DNA of 64,000 nt from DSWT01 sp036845725 (lineage in GTDB: Bacteria; Chloroflexota; Anaerolineae; B4-G1; SLSP01). The notes beneath the pieces are model-generated. The model ran no database searches and was not told the DNA's origin. It saw only the letters and a program-made list of their open reading frames with translations. The position numbers were made by a program, and so were the translations under genes. The stretch is from NCBI GenBank assembly GCA_036845725.1, contig DAIUDK010000003.1, positions 45,490 through 109,489 of the forward strand, written 5' to 3'. Of this stretch, positions 17,806 through 27,093 are shown piece by piece. Positions within the stretch are counted from its first letter, which is position 1, and every line of letters begins with the position of its first letter.

Positions 17806-20106
17806 ATGACGACGAGCAACGAAGCAAAATCCCGCTTTCCCCTGAATCAGGCCCGCCGGCTCTGGCGGTACGCACGTCCCGCCCTAGTGCTGGCGGTGTT
17901 GTGTGCTTCCTTTTTCCGGGATGCGCTGTGGCTGCCGGAAGGCTACGCGCTCGGCGGCAACGATTTGACCAATATGTTTGTACCCTGGCTGCGTTTCGCG
18001 GTCACAACGGTGCAGCAAGGGCGATTGCCGCTATGGAACCCCACCCTCTTTTCGGGCACGCCCTTCGTCGCCAACCCGCAACCCGGGCTGTTTTATCCTC
18101 CCACCTGGCTGGCGTTGATGATGTCGCCCGCGCGCGCCTTGGCGTTGAGTCTGGTATTTCACGTCTGGCTGGCTGGTGTGGGGATGTATATCTGGCTGCG
18201 GTCCGAAGCGGCCTCCGAGAGCGGGGCATTCCTGAGCGCGGTCGTGTTCGCCTTCAGCGGGTACACGTTCACCCGGATCCAGGCTGGACACGTGGGACTG
18301 TTCAACACAGGCGCGTGGCTGCCGCTGATTTTGTGGATGGGGAAACGCGCTATTGAACACCGCTCGTGGCGCTGGGCGATCCTCGGCGGTGCGCCGGTGG
18401 GGATGGCGTTTCTGGCAGGGCACACGGCCACCTTCATCTACGTCGGGTTAGCGCTGGCGCTCTATCTGACGTTCTGCGCATGGCGTTCCGCGCTCGACCT
18501 GCGGGCTATGCTGAAAATCCTGCTGCCGGCGCTGATCCTGATGACCGTCGCCGGCCTGGGGCTGGGCGCGGTACAACTGCTGCCCCTGGCCGAGTTGACG
18601 CTGCATTCCAACCGCCAGACGGTGGATTACGCCTTCGCCGCCCGCTTCTCGTGGCCCCCAGGCTACGTGCTGACACTCCTCATCCCGAACTTCTTCGGCG
18701 AGCCGACGCGAACCGGCTACTGGGGCGACGAGGTCTACGACGAGATAATCTTCTATATCGGGTTGCTGCCGCTGCTGCTGGCGGTGCTGGGCGCGCGGAC
18801 GCGGCATCGTCTCACGCCATTTTTGATCGCGCTGGGCCTGGGCGCGCTGTTGCTGGCGCTGGGACAGTACGGCGTGCTGCATCCGCTGTTCTATCGTTTC
18901 GTATCGCTATTTCGCATTATGCGGGCGCCGGCGCGGGCCGGGTTCCTCTTCACGCTGGCCGCCGCCGCTCTGGCCGGGCTAACGTTGACGGCGCTCCACA
19001 CGCCCGATGAGCGCACACGGCTTCTCGGCCCGTTGAAATGGACGTGGGTGTGGCCGGTGACGGGTGCGGCGCTGCTGCTGGCGATGATGGGCTTCGCCGC
19101 CTTTGCCTGGGGACGCGAGTCCAACCCGGCCGCCGGACGGTTGTGGCACACGGCCAACCAGATCGTGTTGTTCGCGCTGTTTCTCGTTCCGGCGACGACC
19201 TGGCTACGTCACGCTGCTACGCCCGGCAAATCCCTGCTGGCCGGCGCGGCGATTGCGCTGGCGTTGCTGGATTTGTGGACGTTCGGCGGCAGCATCGCCA
19301 CCGTGAAAAGCGCGCCGGAGAACGCCTACTGGCGCATCGTCGCGCAAGTAGTCCCCGATCCACAGGCAGCGCGGGTGCTACCCTGGGGGCTGGGCGACTT
19401 CGACCAAAACGGGGGGATGCTCTACGGCCTGCGCAGTATCACCGGCTACGACCCGCTGATGCTCGCACGCTACCAGACCTTCATCCACTCGCGCAACGAT
19501 CCCACGGCGCGCACCTTCGATCTGCTGAACGCCGGCTATCTGGTGACAACGGCGCAGCAAGCGTTCCCGGACACGCCCGATGCACCCCGCCTGCTGCACG
19601 AGGAATCCGGCGTATGGATTTACGAACGCCCCACCGCGCTCCCCCATGCGTGGGTGACGGCGCAGACGGAAGTGCTGGACGACGCCCGCACCCTAACCCG
19701 CATCCACGAGGCGAATTTCGATCCACGCACGACGGCGTTGGTATCGACTCCGACCTTATGCACGAGCAGCGGCGAGCCGGGACAGGCAGAAGTCATCCGC
19801 GATGACGGCAACCGCATCGAAGCGCGTGTGCAAGGCGGCGGCGGCTTGCTCGTCTTCAGCGAGGTGGACTATCCGGGCTGGCGCGCCTTCGTCGATGGGA
19901 ACACCGTTCCCTTGTTGCGCGCCGACTACGTGTTGCGCGCACTCTGCGTCCCCGCCGGCGATCACGAGGTCACGCTGGTCTACGACCCACCGCTGCTAAA
20001 GATTGGTGCACTTATCAGCGGCTTGACCCTGCTGCTACTCATCGGCCTGACCCTGGCGGAGGCAAACAAATCGCTGGTTCGCCGAACCCAGCACCAGGAC
20101 CGATGA
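17806..20106 (+). CDS. YfhO-like multi-pass membrane protein
   Basis: A 766-residue protein with about 12 membrane helices and a C-terminal extracytoplasmic domain. The family signature is visible as LGGNDLTNMFVPW, QGRLPLWNPTLFSGTPF, NPQPGLFYPPTW and, near the end, VFSEVDYPGWRAFVDG followed by a last helix. YfhO of Gram-positive bacteria is needed for glycosylation of lipoteichoic acid, so a GT-C-type transfer of sugar outside the membrane is a fair guess. GTG at 17803 or ATG at 17806 could start it; ATG is chosen. It ends in an ATGA overlap with the next glycosyltransferase gene. Confidence 0.87.
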   Translation: MTTSNEAKSRFPLNQARRLWRYARPALVLAVLCASFFRDALWLPEGYALGGNDLTNMFVPWLRFAVTTVQQGRLPLWNPTLFSGTPFVANPQPGLFYPPTWLALMMSPARALALSLVFHVWLAGVGMYIWLRSEAASESGAFLSAVVFAFSGYTFTRIQAGHVGLFNTGAWLPLILWMGKRAIEHRSWRWAILGGAPVGMAFLAGHTATFIYVGLALALYLTFCAWRSALDLRAMLKILLPALILMTVAGLGLGAVQLLPLAELTLHSNRQTVDYAFAARFSWPPGYVLTLLIPNFFGEPTRTGYWGDEVYDEIIFYIGLLPLLLAVLGARTRHRLTPFLIALGLGALLLALGQYGVLHPLFYRFVSLFRIMRAPARAGFLFTLAAAALAGLTLTALHTPDERTRLLGPLKWTWVWPVTGAALLLAMMGFAAFAWGRESNPAAGRLWHTANQIVLFALFLVPATTWLRHAATPGKSLLAGAAIALALLDLWTFGGSIATVKSAPENAYWRIVAQVVPDPQAARVLPWGLGDFDQNGGMLYGLRSITGYDPLMLARYQTFIHSRNDPTARTFDLLNAGYLVTTAQQAFPDTPDAPRLLHEESGVWIYERPTALPHAWVTAQTEVLDDARTLTRIHEANFDPRTTALVSTPTLCTSSGEPGQAEVIRDDGNRIEARVQGGGGLLVFSEVDYPGWRAFVDGNTVPLLRADYVLRALCVPAGDHEVTLVYDPPLLKIGALISGLTLLLLIGLTLAEANKSLVRRTQHQDR

Positions 20107-22178
20107 ACAAACCTCTTGAGGGTCTCATGCACACAACTGACGATGCCACGCCCTCACCCCGCCTCAGCCGGTGGGAATTGGGGGCGCTGGTCGTTATCCT
20201 GCTCGTTGCGGCGTTCCTGCGCTTCTACCGTCTCGACGCCGTTCCGCCCGGCCTCACCCACGACGAAGCCGATTTCGTCTACGACGCCGTCACAGTCTAC
20301 AACGGCGCGCGCCCGCTTTACATCGCCAAAGCCGGCTATCAGGCCGAGCCGTTTATGCACTATGCCAGCTCCCTGGTAATGACCATCGCCGGGCCAAACC
20401 ATCTGGCGGTGCGACTGACCTCGGCGCTATTCGGGATGCTGTTGGTGGGATTGGTCTTCACGTGGACGCGCATGACGTTTGGCCCGCCGGTCGCGCTGAC
20501 AACGACGGCTTTCCTGACCGTGGGTTATTGGGCCGTGGCGACCAGTCGCTTTGCGATCCGCGCCGAACCGACGGCCAGCCTTGCCACCCTCGCGGCGATC
20601 TTTTTCTGGCTGGGGATGGAATTGCCCGGTGTGCCCATCATCCGGCAGAAGCGGTGGAACACAGTCTGGTGGCTCGGCTTTGCGCTGTCGATGGCGGCGT
20701 CGATCTACGTCTATGAAGCGCCACGCGTGACCTGGGTAGTCTACCCGACGTTTGGCGTGCTCCTGGCAATCACACACCCACACCTGCTTCGCCATCACGG
20801 ATGGAAACTGGCCCTGGCCCTGAGCGTGGTCGGACTGTTGGCGCTCCCACTGCTCACCCATCCGATGGCATGGAACCGGGTAGGCCATTTAACCGGACCG
20901 TTAGAGGCAGCTCGCAACGGAGCACTTGGCCCGTTACTGAAGAATATTCTCGCCGTGTTGGGAATGTTCATCGTGCGCGGCGATCCCTTCGTCACCTACA
21001 ACATACCCGGGCGACCCGTATTCGACCCGATCACGGGGACGCTTTCTATCATTGGGGTCGCGCTCTGCCTGTGGCGCTGGCGGCGACCGGCAGCCGGGTT
21101 CAGCCTGTTATGGCTGCTGATCGGGGCCGCGCCGGCCATGTTGAGCGAATTGCACAGTGCGACCCTGCGCGCCATCGTGGCCCAACCCGCGACCTATATC
21201 TTCCCCGGCGTGGCGCTGGCCGAAGCGGTGGCCTGGATCATCCGCCGCCGCCAGACCTGGGCGCGCACGCTGTTACCTGTGACCCTGGCCGTAGTGCTCA
21301 TCGCCGGAGGATGGCTTACCTATCACGAGTATTTCGTCCGCTGGGGACAATCGCCGGAGGTACGCGGAACGTATTTCAACGACCTGTACCAGGCGTTGGC
21401 CTACATCGACGCCCATCCCGTGGATCGGCCAACTATCGTCTCGGTCGCCTTCCCCACCCTGCCGCACGACCCATACATCGCGCGGGTGATGCCCACCGAA
21501 CAACCGGCCGATCTGCGCTGGGTTGACGGACGCAGGGCGATCGTGCTGCCGTCCGGCGCAGCAGCGCGGTTGGTGACGCTGTCGCGAGCGCCGCTGGCGT
21601 CGCCCTTTGCGGAGGCGTTGGCTGGCGCGCAGACGGCGCACGTCCCGGTCAAGGGGACCGGCAACGCCTTCGATGTCTACGACTGGAATCCGGCGGTCAC
21701 ACTGGATGCGCTGTATCCGACTCACAACGCCACGACCGCCGACGGGCTGCGCCTGCCGATCAATTTCGGCGATGCGGCAGAACTGCTGGGGTATACGTTG
21801 GAGCCAGAGCTGATGGTCGCCGGTCAAACGTTGACGGTGACGACGGCCTGGCGCGTCATCGATCCGGCGCCGCTTGGGCCGGTGCCGCCCGAGTATTACG
21901 GTTACGATGCCGCTATCTTTGTCCAATTGCTCGATGCAAACCGGCAGGTCGTCGCCCAGGAGGACCGGCTCGACGCGCCGGCATGGGATTGGCGACCTGG
22001 AGAACTCTTTATCCAAATGCACGTACTCACCTTGGGGAACGATCTGGCAGCCGGTAAGTACGATCTGGCGCTGGGGTTATACGCGCGTCCTGCCATCCGG
22101 CGGTTGCCGGTGCAGGCCGATGGAGTGGAACGGGGCGATGCCGTGGTGCTCGCGACGGTAGAAGTCAGCAGCCGGTAA
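20103..22178 (+). CDS. PMT_2/ArnT-like GT-C glycosyltransferase with C-terminal beta-sandwich
   Basis: A 691-residue paralogue of the protein at 15632-17746. It shares the first-helix region (LRFYRLDAVPPGLTHDEADF), a second-loop block (NIPGRPVFDPITG against NTPGRPFLDPITG) and the final beta-sandwich (LGYTLEPELMVAGQ, QVVAQEDRLDAPAWDWRPGE). The Asp-Glu of THDEAD is the expected GT-C catalytic or metal site. ATG at 20103 overlaps the YfhO-like stop, which indicates translational coupling. It meets the minus-strand DUF2142 gene with a gap of only four bases. It is likely the last gene of the plus-strand glycan transfer run. Confidence 0.88.
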   Translation: MNKPLEGLMHTTDDATPSPRLSRWELGALVVILLVAAFLRFYRLDAVPPGLTHDEADFVYDAVTVYNGARPLYIAKAGYQAEPFMHYASSLVMTIAGPNHLAVRLTSALFGMLLVGLVFTWTRMTFGPPVALTTTAFLTVGYWAVATSRFAIRAEPTASLATLAAIFFWLGMELPGVPIIRQKRWNTVWWLGFALSMAASIYVYEAPRVTWVVYPTFGVLLAITHPHLLRHHGWKLALALSVVGLLALPLLTHPMAWNRVGHLTGPLEAARNGALGPLLKNILAVLGMFIVRGDPFVTYNIPGRPVFDPITGTLSIIGVALCLWRWRRPAAGFSLLWLLIGAAPAMLSELHSATLRAIVAQPATYIFPGVALAEAVAWIIRRRQTWARTLLPVTLAVVLIAGGWLTYHEYFVRWGQSPEVRGTYFNDLYQALAYIDAHPVDRPTIVSVAFPTLPHDPYIARVMPTEQPADLRWVDGRRAIVLPSGAAARLVTLSRAPLASPFAEALAGAQTAHVPVKGTGNAFDVYDWNPAVTLDALYPTHNATTADGLRLPINFGDAAELLGYTLEPELMVAGQTLTVTTAWRVIDPAPLGPVPPEYYGYDAAIFVQLLDANRQVVAQEDRLDAPAWDWRPGELFIQMHVLTLGNDLAAGKYDLALGLYARPAIRRLPVQADGVERGDAVVLATVEVSSR

Positions 22179-22182
22179 AACG

Positions 22183-24369
22183 TTAGCGCCCTTGCACGGA
22201 AATCGGGCCGAGGAGCACCCGCTCGTCGAGGTAATGCCCATCCTCAGCGACCACCGGCAAACGCCCCGTCTCCGATTGAAATAACCCCACCTGCAGCGGA
22301 TAGCTGCCGGGCGGCGTGTCCGGGAGTAGGGTGATCTGCCGGGTGACGGTCACCACGCCGCCGGGCGTCCAGGCCACGCCACCGCCGTCGTAACTGCCCC
22401 AGACGCGATATTCGGCGTCCAAAACCTGGGCAAAGATCGCATAGTCGTGACGCGGTTCGGTGAGGACTTGCCAGTACAGCGTCGCCGTGAACGTCTCTCC
22501 CCCGACCAGGCTGCGCGGTTCGAGCGTGTAGCCCACAAAGGCGATCTCTCCGGCGAAGTTTGCAAACTGCCCATTCGGCCAGTCGCTGGGCAAAGCTGCG
22601 ATTTCTACCGCACCGGCCTCGAGGCTTTGATCCGGCAACACGGTTTGGCCCACGATTAACGGCAAGCGGCCCCATTCTTGCTCATACAAGCCCAGACGCA
22701 CGGTCGCCCGGTTAGGCGTGTAGGTCGATGCGGGCACGTCGAGCCGGTAAGTGTCCACGAACGCGCGGCCGATGCGCCAGGACATGGTTGGAGCGCGGCC
22801 CAGGCCGGGCCAGGTGTCGCGCTGCGTCACCATAGCACCGATCTCGTCGATCAGGTGAACGTAGACGGCATACGGGCGCGCGGTACGCTGCATCGGCTCC
22901 CACGTCACTCGCACCCACACCGGCTCGCCGGGGCGGACTTGCTCCGGGCTGGTCTCCACGTCTAACACACGGGCGACGTCGCCGAATTGCGCTGCGGGAG
23001 CACTTTCTGCCAACCGGGAGACAGTTGCGCGTGGCGGATAACGTACGGCGAGCCAAAGATATCCGCCCAGTGCGAGGGCGGATAAAAGCGCCATCGATGC
23101 AATTGCGAGTGCAGCCGTCCGCGCCGGAGTGCGCAGCCAGCCGCACAGCCCACCAACGACGATGAGCGCGAAGGCCGGCAACACCGGGAACAAAAAGCGT
23201 CCCATCGCGCCAGCCGGTTGGATCAGCATGTAGTACAACACGATGGCGCTGTACAGGGCGATGGTCGAAATCAACAAGAGCGCCAGCGCCATGGGGAACC
23301 GATGCCGCCCTGGCCACACATAGCCGAGCACACTGATGGCGCAGACGACTAAAACGACCGTATACACGCTTTGCGGCAGCGGGATCTGCCCGTATCCAAA
23401 GCGGCCCCACAGGCTGGCCCACAGGTATGGGAGTCCCTGCCCGATCGCCCACCAGTTATCACGGGCCGAACGTCCAGCCCACAGTTCGTTGACGACGCGC
23501 ATGCCGGTGGGGTCGCCGTATAATATCCAGTTGCGGATGAACCACCACCCAGCCAGCGCCAGGGCAATGACGCCCACCAAAAGCAGGCCGTTCATCCACC
23601 GCCGCATCCACGCCAGATGGCCAGGGAAGCTGCGCCTCTTCTGCCACGCCTCCCAGAACAGCACCAGAACGATCAACAGTCCGGCTGCGGCTAGATGCAA
23701 CTTAGCTAACAACGCGCCAGCGTAGGCCAGGCCAAGCCAAATCAGCGCGCGGCGATCTGCGCCGTCCTGAACGATGCGAACGCACAGGAGCAGCACTGCC
23801 GCGCTACACGCAGCGGCAATAACGTCGTTGTTGATGGACGCACTGGTATAGATGAACTGTGGATTGAGTGCGACGACCGCTGCGCTGCCCAGCGCCAACC
23901 AGGGCGCATCCGGCCACACACGCCGCCCGATCTGGTAGGTTAAGAGCACGGTGAGCGCGCCCAACAGCACGTTGACCCAGCGCGGGATCATCGCCGCCAG
24001 AAATCCCTCATGGAAAGGGAAGCGTTCGGCCTCGCCGTGCCAGTACTGCAATTTGTTGTCCACGCCCACTTCCCAGTTCCGGTAGCCCCAAAACGGGTTG
24101 AGGGGATGGTCATACGTGCTGGTATGAGGCGAAGGCGCCCACGCGCTCGCCAGCGCTGCCAGGGCGTAATAAAGGGGCGGATGGTGGCTCTGCGAGCGCA
24201 CCTCCTCTTGGCCCTGGATGGGCAACGCGCGCTCGGTGATCAACTTGCGGACGTAGCGGTAGTGGCGGATTTCGTCCGGGGCTTCGAAGAGCGGATTGAC
24301 GAGGCTCACCGTCGCCGTCAACGCGACAAAAATGAGCAGCAGATATACAAATATACGATCAGGCTTCAT
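22183..24369 (-). CDS. DUF2142-like membrane glycosyltransferase with two beta-sandwich tails
   Basis: A 728-residue protein with about 11 membrane helices. NPLFEAPDEIRHYRYVRKL after helix 1 and HHPPLYYALAAL are the marks of the DUF2142/GT-C group, with the Asp-Glu pair in PDE. Two beta-sandwich copies follow (about residues 470-600 and 605-728), with VRVTWEPMQRTARPYAVYVH and TATLYWQ, FAQVLDAEYRVWGS, PPGSYPLQVGLF. The ATG at 24369 lies inside the end of the upstream gene (11-base overlap). It is probably part of one minus-strand transcript with the LPG-synthase-type gene and the secreted protein gene before it. Confidence 0.83.
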   Translation of the reverse strand: MKPDRIFVYLLLIFVALTATVSLVNPLFEAPDEIRHYRYVRKLITERALPIQGQEEVRSQSHHPPLYYALAALASAWAPSPHTSTYDHPLNPFWGYRNWEVGVDNKLQYWHGEAERFPFHEGFLAAMIPRWVNVLLGALTVLLTYQIGRRVWPDAPWLALGSAAVVALNPQFIYTSASINNDVIAAACSAAVLLLCVRIVQDGADRRALIWLGLAYAGALLAKLHLAAAGLLIVLVLFWEAWQKRRSFPGHLAWMRRWMNGLLLVGVIALALAGWWFIRNWILYGDPTGMRVVNELWAGRSARDNWWAIGQGLPYLWASLWGRFGYGQIPLPQSVYTVVLVVCAISVLGYVWPGRHRFPMALALLLISTIALYSAIVLYYMLIQPAGAMGRFLFPVLPAFALIVVGGLCGWLRTPARTAALAIASMALLSALALGGYLWLAVRYPPRATVSRLAESAPAAQFGDVARVLDVETSPEQVRPGEPVWVRVTWEPMQRTARPYAVYVHLIDEIGAMVTQRDTWPGLGRAPTMSWRIGRAFVDTYRLDVPASTYTPNRATVRLGLYEQEWGRLPLIVGQTVLPDQSLEAGAVEIAALPSDWPNGQFANFAGEIAFVGYTLEPRSLVGGETFTATLYWQVLTEPRHDYAIFAQVLDAEYRVWGSYDGGGVAWTPGGVVTVTRQITLLPDTPPGSYPLQVGLFQSETGRLPVVAEDGHYLDERVLLGPISVQGR

Positions 24370-25354
24370 CGGTTGCTTCTCGTCGCCATAGCCCGGTTAT
24401 GCCTTCCACCAGGTAAATCGCCAGGCCGATCAAGCCGACCGCCAACGCCACCGCGTACACCAAGAGCGTCATCCCGGCGGCAACGGCCTCCGGTACGCCG
24501 ACCGAGCCGAAAAGCGGCTGCGCCACCCAGTCGCGCGCACCCAGGCCGCCCACGGAGATGGGGACCAGCAGCGTCAGCGAGAGGAGCGGCACAAAGACAA
24601 AGTAGAAGCTGAGCGGTACGTCGATGCAGACGGCAAGGCCACACAGCCAGTAGATGGCGATGTTGATCAGGTTGAACAATGTGGAAAGCGCCAACGCCTG
24701 CCAGATGGCGCGCGCGCCGGAACCGGAGACGGCGGCGTAGATGTCCGCCAGCTTGCCCTGCCCGGCGCGCGACAGCACCTGCGGCAATCGCGCCTGCAGC
24801 AGGCGGGTCGTGATGCGTCGCAGCAGTCGTCCTTCCAGCAACAGCGCGCCGCCGAGCAGGCCCCCCACCGCGACGATGACAAACATCCACACCAGCCAGG
24901 GCGCTAAGCCATGCGTGAACGGCAGCACGGCCAGTCCCAGCGCCATCAGGGAGAGAATGCCCGTGAGCCGGTCGACAATGACGGTGCCCACGGCGGCGGA
25001 CTGGCGGTTCTGCTGCGCCAGTTCGACGACCCGCACCACGTCGCCGCCGAAACCGGAGGGGAGCACCATGTTGAAGAAATTGCCGACGAGGTAGAGCTTG
25101 AGCAGCAGTCTAAACGGCGGCTTGACGCCCAGGCCGTGGAGCAACGCCCGCCAGCGAAAGACACGGATCACGATCCCCAGAACAAAAAGCAAGCACGCCG
25201 ACCCCAGATAACCAGGGTCGGCGGCCTTTAGCACTTCGACGACATCTGCGCCCCCAACTTCACGGAGCAGCAACACCAACGCCGTCCCACTCAGGGCGAC
25301 TCGGAACAGATTCGCCCAGAGACGGCGAGAAGTCACGGTTGAGCCTCTGGACAT
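24359..25354 (-). CDS. LPG-synthase-type flippase-like membrane protein (YbhN/UPF0104 family)
   Basis: A 331-residue protein with about eight membrane helices and the family blocks LVGNFFNMVLPSGFGGDVVRV and VPISVGGLGARDWV (polar residues within helices), as in the lysylphosphatidylglycerol synthase transmembrane region. Stand-alone members are thought to handle lipid-linked substrates in the membrane and are often next to glycosyltransferases, as here. Its start overlaps the end of the secreted protein gene by 22 bases, and its end overlaps the DUF2142 start by 11, so all three are probably one operon. Confidence 0.88.
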   Translation of the reverse strand: MSRGSTVTSRRLWANLFRVALSGTALVLLLREVGGADVVEVLKAADPGYLGSACLLFVLGIVIRVFRWRALLHGLGVKPPFRLLLKLYLVGNFFNMVLPSGFGGDVVRVVELAQQNRQSAAVGTVIVDRLTGILSLMALGLAVLPFTHGLAPWLVWMFVIVAVGGLLGGALLLEGRLLRRITTRLLQARLPQVLSRAGQGKLADIYAAVSGSGARAIWQALALSTLFNLINIAIYWLCGLAVCIDVPLSFYFVFVPLLSLTLLVPISVGGLGARDWVAQPLFGSVGVPEAVAAGMTLLVYAVALAVGLIGLAIYLVEGITGLWRREATDEA

Positions 25355-27000
25355 GACGGGTCATAGCGGAAGTAATCGACCAGCAACTCCTGTGGCGTTA
25401 TTTCCCAGTTCCCAGCAATCAATCCGATCTTCGCGTGCGGCATCCCAGAGCCGAAATCGAAAGACGTCATCCAGACGCCGTTGACATAACAATTAACCCG
25501 GCCGTTCCGCACGACGACTTTGATGGTGTTGTAGGAAGGATTGCTAGAGATATTGTAAAACTCATAACCATCATTTTCCCAATCAACAGGGCGGAATTCG
25601 ATATTGGTCCAGCCATCGTTGTACACGGTGCTGTGGCGGATGTTATTGTTTCCAGGATAGACATACGAAGGATAACGGACTATCGCCCGGTTGCGGTTAT
25701 CGTTGATCTGGAAAGTGTAGAGATCAGTAAAAGTGTCATTAGCCCCGAAGACAATGCCCCAGTGCGCCCACCAAATCTTCCCACTTCCCGTATGACTGAC
25801 AAAGCGCGCGCGCGCCTGGATACAATAGTTTTCCGGCAGGGGCTGCATGGCAGCAGGGAGCGGTGCCTCTACGGCCGGCCAGACCCACCAGGAATCCACA
25901 TTTCCGCCGCCGTGGCGCGTTAAAGGAATATAGAAACGATAGTGGTTGTCGACATAGTCGATGTAAGACACCTTTTCCCAACCCGGATGATTAGGATCCC
26001 AGAAGTTATACCGTTCATCCTTACCGGTATGCCAACCCGAGGTCGGGTCGGTGAAATCATCAAGGTATAGACGATTGACCAGGGCGGTTACTGTCTGGCT
26101 CCATTCTCCAAAACCATAGGCATTAAGCCCTCGCAAGCGATAATAGTATAGGCCATTAGGCTTATTCGTGAAATTGTAAGCATACGTCGAAGCAGATAAT
26201 GTATAAGGCGTCGAAGTACTGAAACCGGCATCCAATGACTCATACAGCACATAGCTGGTCGGCGCTGCTACGGCCGGATGGGTGCCATAAGTCCAGTTCA
26301 CCGTGTAATTGCCACCCAGGTCCGGCGTAGTGACACTGATAGATGGAGGATATGGTATCGGAGGCCAACGACGCATGACCAGCGGCAAATAAACATAAGT
26401 AGGACCGGCAACAGTGAGAGTGACAGTATCCGAAATGCTATGGTCGCCATAATAAGCCCACACTGTATTGGGAATCCTACGCCCCGAGAGAAGCGTAGAA
26501 CCTAACCTGGCCTGAAACGTCAGTGTCACATTGGTCTGCGCTGTGATTGGCGCAGTATAGGTGATCACATTCTGTTGCACATCACAGACAGGGACTTCCC
26601 CCTCTGGGTCGACACGCTCACTACCACAGACAATCGTTAGCTCAGGCGACAACTGGTCCGTAACGGTAATCCCAAAAGTGACAGTACTGATATTGCGTAA
26701 ACTGATGGCAAAGGTCACCATGTCACTCGCATAAACCGAGACAGGGGTATAGCTTTTGACAACCTGCAAGGCATCGGGCAAGATTATCGTATTCGGGGCG
26801 TAAACCGAGTCCGGGAGATCACTCACTGTGACTTCCTGCGAACTCTTTTGCACCACCTTATCAGGCCCAGGCAATGCCCACTGTGCCTGCCCAGATGCCG
26901 GCTGCAGGTACGCGCCCCACACCGCTAATAGCGCAAAACCCAACAACACAGCCACAACAACACCATCTCTCAAAAATCCTAATCGTCTCTGCCCGTTCAT
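25333..27000 (-). CDS. secreted multidomain surface protein (DUF11-like, FN3, LamG-like)
   Basis: A 555-residue protein: signal peptide (VVVAVLLGFALLAVWGAYL to ASGQAQ), a DUF11-type beta domain (about 60-205, with SPELTIVCGSERV and NVTLTFQARLG), the linker motif YVYLPLVMRRWPPIPYPP (about 207-225), an FN3-like domain (TSYVLYESLD, YYYRLRGLNAYGFGEWSQ) and a C-terminal LamG-like domain (DDFTDPTSGWHTG, HAKIGLIAGNWE). Probably exposed at the cell surface and adhesive or glycan-binding. It shares its second half with the next gene (27094-29268). Located just upstream of the membrane glycan genes. Confidence 0.82.
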   Translation of the reverse strand: MNGQRRLGFLRDGVVVAVLLGFALLAVWGAYLQPASGQAQWALPGPDKVVQKSSQEVTVSDLPDSVYAPNTIILPDALQVVKSYTPVSVYASDMVTFAISLRNISTVTFGITVTDQLSPELTIVCGSERVDPEGEVPVCDVQQNVITYTAPITAQTNVTLTFQARLGSTLLSGRRIPNTVWAYYGDHSISDTVTLTVAGPTYVYLPLVMRRWPPIPYPPSISVTTPDLGGNYTVNWTYGTHPAVAAPTSYVLYESLDAGFSTSTPYTLSASTYAYNFTNKPNGLYYYRLRGLNAYGFGEWSQTVTALVNRLYLDDFTDPTSGWHTGKDERYNFWDPNHPGWEKVSYIDYVDNHYRFYIPLTRHGGGNVDSWWVWPAVEAPLPAAMQPLPENYCIQARARFVSHTGSGKIWWAHWGIVFGANDTFTDLYTFQINDNRNRAIVRYPSYVYPGNNNIRHSTVYNDGWTNIEFRPVDWENDGYEFYNISSNPSYNTIKVVVRNGRVNCYVNGVWMTSFDFGSGMPHAKIGLIAGNWEITPQELLVDYFRYDPSCPEAQP

Positions 27001-27042
27001 TCAGTTCACTCTCTCCTCAATACTCAAAATTATGCAAACCAC

Positions 27043-27082
27043 ATTTGAGGGAACAATCAACATAACGATTGTTCCCCCAAAT
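27043..27082. terminator. inverted repeat between the two secreted-protein genes
   Basis: ATTTGAGGGAACAATC and GATTGTTCCCCCAAAT form a near-perfect 16-base dyad around eight bases. It lies 11 bases after the stop of the gene at 27094-29268 (minus). There is no clear T run, so termination is not certain; an operator or RNA hairpin is possible. Confidence 0.45.
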
Positions 27083-27093
27083 GATTTACAACT

